Shown here: positions 51,399 to 56,297 of the stretch, in pieces
Numbering within the stretch: position 1 is the stretch's first letter
Layout of the letters: every line of letters starts with the position of its first letter
Assembly (NCBI GenBank): GCA_965539935.1
Contig: CBETVX010000015.1
Location: 1-56,297, forward strand
From: CBETVX01 sp965539935
Lineage (GTDB): Bacteria; Bacillota; Clostridia; Peptostreptococcales; Caminicellaceae
DNA: 56,297 nucleotides
Reading direction: 5' to 3'
Notes under the pieces: model-generated
What the model was told of the DNA's origin: nothing
Database searches by the model: none
The model's input: the letters and a program-made list of their open reading frames with translations, nothing else
Position numbers and translations under genes: made by a program

Positions 51399-52635
51399 AC
51401 TTATTTTTTAAAATATGAACTGTAGGCTTATTTAAAACATTTTGAGCTACTTTATATATGTCATCTACCTTTATCAATTCTAATTTTTTCAAGTCATCCT
51501 TAAAACTGTCTATTTTCTTATTCATAAGCTTTAAATTTAGTATATAATTACCTAATCCCTCTGAATCTTCTAATATCATTGCTAAAGAGGTTCTTATTAC
51601 CTTTTTCATTAGCTCAATATCCCTTTCATCAATGGAAATTTTTTTAGTTTTAATTTTATTAATACAATCATCAATTACTTTCTTGGCATCATATATTTTA
51701 TCCCATGAAGTAGCAGTATATATATACATAGTTTTTATAAATTCCGTAGTGTCTATTTGGGAGTATACGTCATAAACAATCCCTCTATCCTCTCTTAAAT
51801 GTCTAAAAAGTATTGAATTAGGGCTTTCTCCAAGTTTATGACTTAATATGTCTAATGCTATTTCTTCCATTCTATTTAGACCATGGAATGTATAGAGATA
51901 TGTTATAGTACTTTGCTCAATATTGCCCTTATATGAAACCTTCTCCACAGGATTATTATTCTCTATTATTATATCTTTTTTTGATACTTCTCCCTTTGTC
52001 CAACTACTAAAATATTTCATTATTGTTTCCTTCATTGCTTCATGTTCAAAGGGCGATACAATAGTAATAACACAATTACTGGGAACAAAATTTCTTTTAT
52101 AGAAGTCATAAAGCTGAGTTTTTGTAAATTTTTCAACAATCTTAGAATCTCCTAACACATCATATTTTAAAGGACTCTTACGAAAAGCTAAATGATTTAC
52201 TCTATTGAAGCTATAATCTTCAATATCATCCACACAGGTTCTTATTTCTGCAAGGATTACTCCCTTTTCCTTTTCTATTTCTTCATGGGGGAATACTGAG
52301 TTTCTTATCATATCTGATAATATTTCAATAGAGTTTTCAACCTCTTCACATAGTGAAGTTATTGATAAAACAATACTGTTGTAATCAGTATAGGCATTAT
52401 AAGAACCAGCCCTTTCCTCTAAGTCTTTATTTATAGAAATATTATCCCTTTTTGTAGTCCCTTTAAATAGCATGTGCTCTATAAAATGGCAAATACCCTT
52501 TTCATCTTTTTCTTCAATAATTGCCCCTAATTTTACTCCTATATGAATAGAAGCAATTTGAGTTGGTCTATTAATTGTAACAACCTGAAGTCCATTTTCT
52601 AATGTATATTCAATTGCATCAAATGTAAATTCCAT
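51397..52635 (-). CDS. M16-family zinc peptidase (processing-peptidase-like)
   Basis: A 412-residue two-domain insulinase-family peptidase. The inverted zinc motif HFIEH is at 50-54 (His50, Glu53, His54), with the distal Glu in EIRTCVDDIED. The C-terminal half is the inactive structural domain (TYLYTFHGLNRME). No export signal is seen. Related clostridial and Bacillus YmxG-type proteins are single-chain, homodimeric peptidases. The substrate is unknown. The start ATG has ggggtaatg immediately upstream, and the gene ends in its own terminator. Confidence 0.92.
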   Translation of the reverse strand: MEFTFDAIEYTLENGLQVVTINRPTQIASIHIGVKLGAIIEEKDEKGICHFIEHMLFKGTTKRDNISINKDLEERAGSYNAYTDYNSIVLSITSLCEEVENSIEILSDMIRNSVFPHEEIEKEKGVILAEIRTCVDDIEDYSFNRVNHLAFRKSPLKYDVLGDSKIVEKFTKTQLYDFYKRNFVPSNCVITIVSPFEHEAMKETIMKYFSSWTKGEVSKKDIIIENNNPVEKVSYKGNIEQSTITYLYTFHGLNRMEEIALDILSHKLGESPNSILFRHLREDRGIVYDVYSQIDTTEFIKTMYIYTATSWDKIYDAKKVIDDCINKIKTKKISIDERDIELMKKVIRTSLAMILEDSEGLGNYILNLKLMNKKIDSFKDDLKKLELIKVDDIYKVAQNVLNKPTVHILKNK

Positions 52636-52707
52636 AGCATTACCCCTATAACTTTAAATTAGTATAATTATCATTATAACATATTGTTAATTTTGTTTAC
52701 CAATTTT

Positions 52708-52740
52708 ATAAGCCTGAGTCATTTAAGACATCAGGCTTAT
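52708..52740 (-). terminator. Hairpin downstream of msrA
   Basis: The ten-base stem ataagcctga/tcaggcttat with a 13-base loop lies just beyond the msrA stop. Its T tract on the minus strand is weak. Confidence 0.65.
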
Positions 52741-52745
52741 AATTA

Positions 52746-53222
52746 TTATGCATTTAAATCAATATGGCAATATCCATTAGGATTTTTTTCAAGATATTTC
52801 TGATGATATTCTTCAGCAGGATAAAAACATTTAAGTGGCTCTATCTCCGTAACAATAGGTTTTTCATACTTTTCTTGCTGCTTTTCTTTAGTTTTTATAA
52901 TAATGTCCAAATCTTCATGTTCTATGTAATAAATCCCTGTTCTATATTGGTGTCCTATATCTGGACCTTGTCTATTAATAATAGTTGGATCTATTATTTT
53001 CCAAAATCTATTAAGAATCTCATCTAAGCTAATTACGGATTCATCATATTTTATGTAGCAAGCCTCTGCATGCCCTGTATCTCCTATCTTTACTTGTTCA
53101 TAACTTGGATTTGCTATATTCCCATTGGCATAGCCAACCTTTGTTTCTATGACTCCAACTATTTTAGACATATATGCCTCTACTCCCCAAAAACATCCAC
53201 CAGCTACTACTATCTCCTTCAT
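52746..53222 (-). CDS. msrA: Peptide methionine (S)-S-oxide reductase
   Basis: A 158-residue MsrA. The signature GGCFWGVEAYM places the catalytic nucleophile at Cys10, and GDTGHAEACY, YRTGIYY and FYPAEEYHQKYLEKNP are standard. It repairs S-sulfoxides of methionine in proteins. The short C-terminus (CHIDLNA) holds a Cys that may resolve. The nucleophile is Cys, not selenocysteine. The start ATG is 17 bases after the ROK kinase stop, with a gggggat ribosome site, so they form a minus-strand pair. Confidence 0.95.
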   Translation of the reverse strand: MKEIVVAGGCFWGVEAYMSKIVGVIETKVGYANGNIANPSYEQVKIGDTGHAEACYIKYDESVISLDEILNRFWKIIDPTIINRQGPDIGHQYRTGIYYIEHEDLDIIIKTKEKQQEKYEKPIVTEIEPLKCFYPAEEYHQKYLEKNPNGYCHIDLNA

Positions 53223-53239
53223 CTAAATCCCCCCTATAA

Positions 53240-54187
53240 TTATCTATCCTTACATAGCATGGCAGCACCAATAATACCAGCTTCATTTCCTAGTTTAGCC
53301 AAAGTTATTTTTGCCATATTAACATCATCAAATAGTTTAAAATTATTTACTGCATTTATTATGCTGTCTAATAAAAAATCTCCGGCTTTAGACAAACCTC
53401 CACCAATTGCAATAATTTCAGGGTCTAAAATATTGTTTATATTAGAAAGACCGATTTTTAAATATTTGATAAACCTATTATATGCCTTTAATGCAAGTTC
53501 ATCTCCTTCTTTTGCTGAATCAATAATAATCTTTGCATCTAGTTTTTCCAAATCTCCATTAATTTTTTCAACAATTATGGTGTTTTTTTCTCCTTCTTCA
53601 ATTAATTTCTTAGTATATCTTATTAAAGCTGTGGCGGAAGCAAATGTTTCAAAACATCCATTTCTATTACAGGTGCAATCATAGAAATTTTCCCCCACTA
53701 TGGTATGTCCCAATTCTGTAACTCCATGGGACCCTGAATGAAGTTTTCCATTAATTATAATTCCACTTCCTATACCAGTACCTAAAGTAATTAATATTGA
53801 ATTTTTAGTTCCCTTTAAACTTCCTATTTCAAACTCTGCCAGGGCAGCCACAGAAGCATCATTGTCAATATATATAGGGAGATTGAATTCTTCTTCCATT
53901 TTTTTCTTTAAGGGTATATTTTTCCAAAAAAGATTTACACATTCTATTACATCACCAGTTTTAGGGTCAGCCACCCCTGGAATACCTATCCCAATTCCCT
54001 TTATATTGCTTTTTGACACACCACTTTTTTCAATTATTTTTTTTACTAATTCTATCATATCTCCCATTACTACTTCAGGGGCTCTTTTAGGTAGCGTTGG
54101 ACATGAGTCTTCAACAATTATTCTTCCATCCTCTGTTACTACTCCGACCTTAATGGTTGTCCCCCCTACATCTATACCGATATACAT
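53240..54187 (-). CDS. glcK: ROK-family glucokinase
   Basis: A 315-residue sugar kinase. The N-terminal phosphate motif is IGIDVGGTTIKVGVV (3-17). The catalytic Asp is in IYIDNDASVAALAE. The zinc motif of ROK proteins appears as HTIVGENFYDCTCNRNGCFE, with His and three Cys. No DNA-binding domain is present, so it is a kinase rather than a repressor; glucose is the default substrate. The start ATG follows aggaggg. It is probably co-transcribed with msrA downstream. Confidence 0.9.
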   Translation of the reverse strand: MYIGIDVGGTTIKVGVVTEDGRIIVEDSCPTLPKRAPEVVMGDMIELVKKIIEKSGVSKSNIKGIGIGIPGVADPKTGDVIECVNLFWKNIPLKKKMEEEFNLPIYIDNDASVAALAEFEIGSLKGTKNSILITLGTGIGSGIIINGKLHSGSHGVTELGHTIVGENFYDCTCNRNGCFETFASATALIRYTKKLIEEGEKNTIIVEKINGDLEKLDAKIIIDSAKEGDELALKAYNRFIKYLKIGLSNINNILDPEIIAIGGGLSKAGDFLLDSIINAVNNFKLFDDVNMAKITLAKLGNEAGIIGAAMLCKDR

Positions 54188-54295
54188 AAAAAACCCTCCT
54201 ATTTCCCTTTTATAATATATTCTTTTAAAAACTTTTCAATAATAAGGTTTATTTTCATATAATATAATATATAATTTTGAAAGGAGTTTGTCTAT

Positions 54296-54655
54296 ATGAA
54301 TAAAAAGATACATCTTTTAAGGTGAGGTTGTAAAACTCCACCGCCTGTAGGCGATACAAATATAACCCCTACCTATGGTCCACCAGATAAGCCTCCTCCC
54401 AAATTTATTCCTGATATGTGGAAGGCCAAGGCAGAGGGTAGATGTAGAATACCTAGTTCCAATATTATTTATATAAAGGCATTTAATAACTGTTTATTAA
54501 AATTCACTTATATATGGCTTGACAATGGATTAAGTTTTTGGACAAAACCAATTTTTATAGATGAAAATTATATTTTAGCATGGATTTGGTATAGCAATAG
54601 TTGGATATATAGCTATATCCCTACCTATAGTATTGATTATTATATATGCTATTAA
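54296..54655 (+). CDS. Small gene with in-frame UGA at codon 10 (possible selenoprotein or nonsense-disrupted)
   Basis: ATG at 54296 follows a strong aaaggag (54280-54286). It reads nine codons (MNKKIHLLR), then TGA at 54323-54325, then continues in the same frame as GCKTPPPVGDTNITPTYGPP and DKPPPK without stop until 54655. The residue after the UGA is Gly-Cys, a redox-like setting. A small GC-rich hairpin (cgcc tgta ggcg, 54342-54353) starts 17 bases after the UGA, roughly where a bacterial SECIS loop sits. Beyond codon about 50 the sequence looks less coding, so decay is a serious alternative. I do not recognise the family. Confidence 0.42.
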
Positions 54656-54656
54656 C

Positions 54657-55571
54657 TTACTTACTATATATTACTTCTATTCTATTTAGGTCTGAAACAG
54701 ACCTTATTTTTATTACATCATTATCTTTCAAAATCATTTTATTTCCTTCTCTCTTATTTTTGTACTTAACTATATTAGGATAATCAACACAAGCAAGGAA
54801 TTTTTTATATTTTTTAGTAAAACCTACAGTATGCATTGTACCACTTTTAAGTCCTGTTTCTATTACTATAACTACCTTTGCAAGGGCAGCCTGTAGCCTA
54901 TCCCTTTCTATAAATTTATAATCTTTTAATTTAGAACCCAAAGGATACTCTGATATCAAACACCCCCTACCTTCAATAATTTTTTCAGCTAATTTTTTAT
55001 TTTCATAGGGATATATATTATTTAAATCACTAGGTAAAACACCTATTGTCATTCCTCCATTTTTTACTGCTGCAATATGCCCACAGGTATCACATCCTAT
55101 AGCTAACCCACTAACTATTACATAATTCCTTTTAGCAAAGTATTCAGAAATTCTATATGCATTTTTTTTACCTTCCAAGGTTGGATATCTTGTTCCTATA
55201 ATGGCAATTTTTTCTTTGTGTCTAATAACATCATGGTTTCCTTTATAATAATAAAGAACTGGAGGGTTAAATATTTTTTTAAACTCATCTGGATAGTAGT
55301 CATCATCTATTGTAATTATTTCCACATTGTTTTCTTTAGAAGTTTTGATAATTTCATGGGCCTTTTTTAAACTTTCCTTTAGCTCATCTTCACTGGGAAT
55401 TCTGATTTTCCCATTATTATTTTTTATTTCTTTGTTAATATCAATTATATCTGTTTCAATTAAATTTTGTTAATAAATATTATTTTTTATATTAATTTTA
55501 GTATTATATATTGCTGATTTATTCCCTATACCTTCTAGTTCTAATAATTTAAGATAAAAAATTTTATCCAT
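54657..55571 (-). pseudogene. dprA: DprA/Smf-like DNA-processing protein gene with an in-frame TAA
   Basis: ATG at 55571 with aaaggtga upstream encodes a helix-hairpin-helix-like start (FYLKLLELEGIGNKSAIYN). After 33 codons a TAA (55470-55472) interrupts; the same frame then continues unbroken to 54657. The downstream part holds a DprA Rossmann domain: IAIIGTRYPT, VSGLAIGCDTCGHIAA, IYPYENKKL, FIERDRLQAALA and KSGTMHT. Intact, it would be about 303 residues. Either the gene is recently inactivated or a 222-residue core is made from an internal GTG at 55325, which lacks a good ribosome site. DprA loads RecA on incoming single-stranded DNA. Confidence 0.78.
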
Positions 55572-55798
55572 ACCTATTTCACCTTTTATTATTTAGTTGA
55601 ATTAGATTCTCTTAAATATTAGTATATTATAAATATCAATATTTTTATTATAAAATAACATGTATCATTTGAAAATTTTCAAAAAAATTAAATAGAATAT
55701 TTTTCATAAAAGTTCTTTATGAATTAAGCAGGATATTTATAAGAAAAATAGAACTAATTAAAATGTTAGATCAATGTTAATAGTTAGAGGTGAGCTCA

Positions 55799-56297
55799 GT
55801 GGATAATAATATCAATATTCTTGATTGTTTTATAAGAATAAGTCCCTTTATCAATTCTCTATGTACTAATGATGTTGCAATTGCAGTGGCTGATAGAAAA
55901 AAATACTTGGCCTATGTCCCTGGGAAAACGTTAAACCACGGAGTCAAACCAAATGATCCATTGATAGAGGGTAGTATTATAACAAGAGCTATGAATACTA
56001 GAAAAAGAATAGTTGACCGAGTAGACAATAAAAAGTTATTTGGAGTACCTTATATTGGAGTTGCAATCCCAATTATAGCCGATGAATCGGATAAGGTGAT
56101 CGGTGGAATTTTTTTTGGTGAGAGCACAGAAAGACAAGATAGTTTAAAGGAAATGTCACTAACACTCTCTAGTAATACAAATTATGCCAATGAATCAACA
56201 CAGGAGATTAATGCACAAGCCCAGCAACTTGCTGCTCTAGGAGAACAACTTTCTGCTGTTGTGAATGAGTTTTATGATCAAATAAATGAAGTTGATA
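55799..56297 (+). CDS. Soluble methyl-accepting chemotaxis-type protein (partial, runs off the end)
   Basis: An open frame from GTG 55799, with gaggtgag six to seven bases upstream, continues past the last base. The first 166 codons show a soluble sensor-like domain (LDCFIRISPFINSLCTNDV, AVADRKKYLAYVPGK, a GVKP...EGSIITRA segment). They then enter a helical signalling region (NAQAQQLAALGEQLSAVVNE) typical of small cytoplasmic MCPs. There is no membrane segment. The sensor resembles the cache-like modules of Bacillus YfmS-type transducers. Ligand is unknown and the C-terminal hairpin tip is not visible. Confidence 0.8.
   Translation, partial: MDNNINILDCFIRISPFINSLCTNDVAIAVADRKKYLAYVPGKTLNHGVKPNDPLIEGSIITRAMNTRKRIVDRVDNKKLFGVPYIGVAIPIIADESDKVIGGIFFGESTERQDSLKEMSLTLSSNTNYANESTQEINAQAQQLAALGEQLSAVVNEFYDQINEVD

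Noticed and set aside
1..56297. CRISPR arrays, rRNA, tRNA, complete insertion sequences or prophage genes
   Set aside because: No regularly spaced repeats, conserved rRNA stretches, cloverleaf-like segments, transposases or phage structural genes were recognised by eye.

Overview
The window looks like a chromosomal segment from an AT-rich, endospore-forming, amino-acid-fermenting member of the Clostridia/Tissierellia. Evidence for spores is a set of germination and sporulation genes: cwlJ with gerQ, a LysM-GH18 SleL/YaaH-type cortex hydrolase, and ytvI. Evidence for amino-acid use is a urocanate-to-glutamate operon, threonine dehydrogenase, threonine aldolase and a long clostridial-type glutamine synthetase. 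I saw no rRNA, tRNA, CRISPR array, intact insertion sequence or prophage.

Layout. 1-18.5 kb is housekeeping: gmhB-like phosphatase, fabI, pepF, ltaE, ytvI, glutamine synthetase, an MscS channel, a PF11449-like metal permease, a CAP/SH3 lipoprotein, sleL, a patatin, and a nitrilase / class-V aminotransferase / DUF1015 operon, then degV. 18.7-25.9 kb holds the hut operon (hutU-ftcD-hutI-fchA, no hutH in the window), tdh and uvsE. 26.2-28.5 kb is an agr-type quorum-sensing operon: a separate polytopic membrane protein, a GHKL histidine kinase, agrB, and a 44-residue agrD at 26309-26443. Its peptide has Ser where known clostridial peptides have Cys. 28.7-33.2 kb has a nitroreductase, a divergent UppS-like prenyltransferase, ferritin, MgtC, a zinc phospholipase C homologue and a lytic transglycosylase.

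33.57-42.46 kb is the strongest candidate for an undescribed system. Three large proteins share one N-terminal HMA-like domain (xxPGRxRxK...YKNxxLxxxL). They are a P1B-like ATPase that has lost CPC and the actuator Glu, an intact P2A-type ATPase, and a 440-residue P-type pseudo-ATPase with no phosphorylation Asp. Around them lie small membrane or helical proteins, including translationally coupled peptides of 48 and 27 residues.

42.5-56.3 kb has a MGDG-synthase-like glycosyltransferase, cwlJ-gerQ, a DUF3810 protein, a very large CheB-CheR-PAS-histidine kinase, an M16 peptidase, msrA and a ROK kinase. It also has a small gene with an in-frame UGA (selenocysteine or nonsense), a dprA homologue with an in-frame TAA, and the start of a soluble chemoreceptor that runs off the end. 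Several intergenic stretches (21.6, 43.9 and 46.7 kb) contain short, frame-broken coding remnants.

All functional calls come from reading translated sequence and motif recall; no database search was run.
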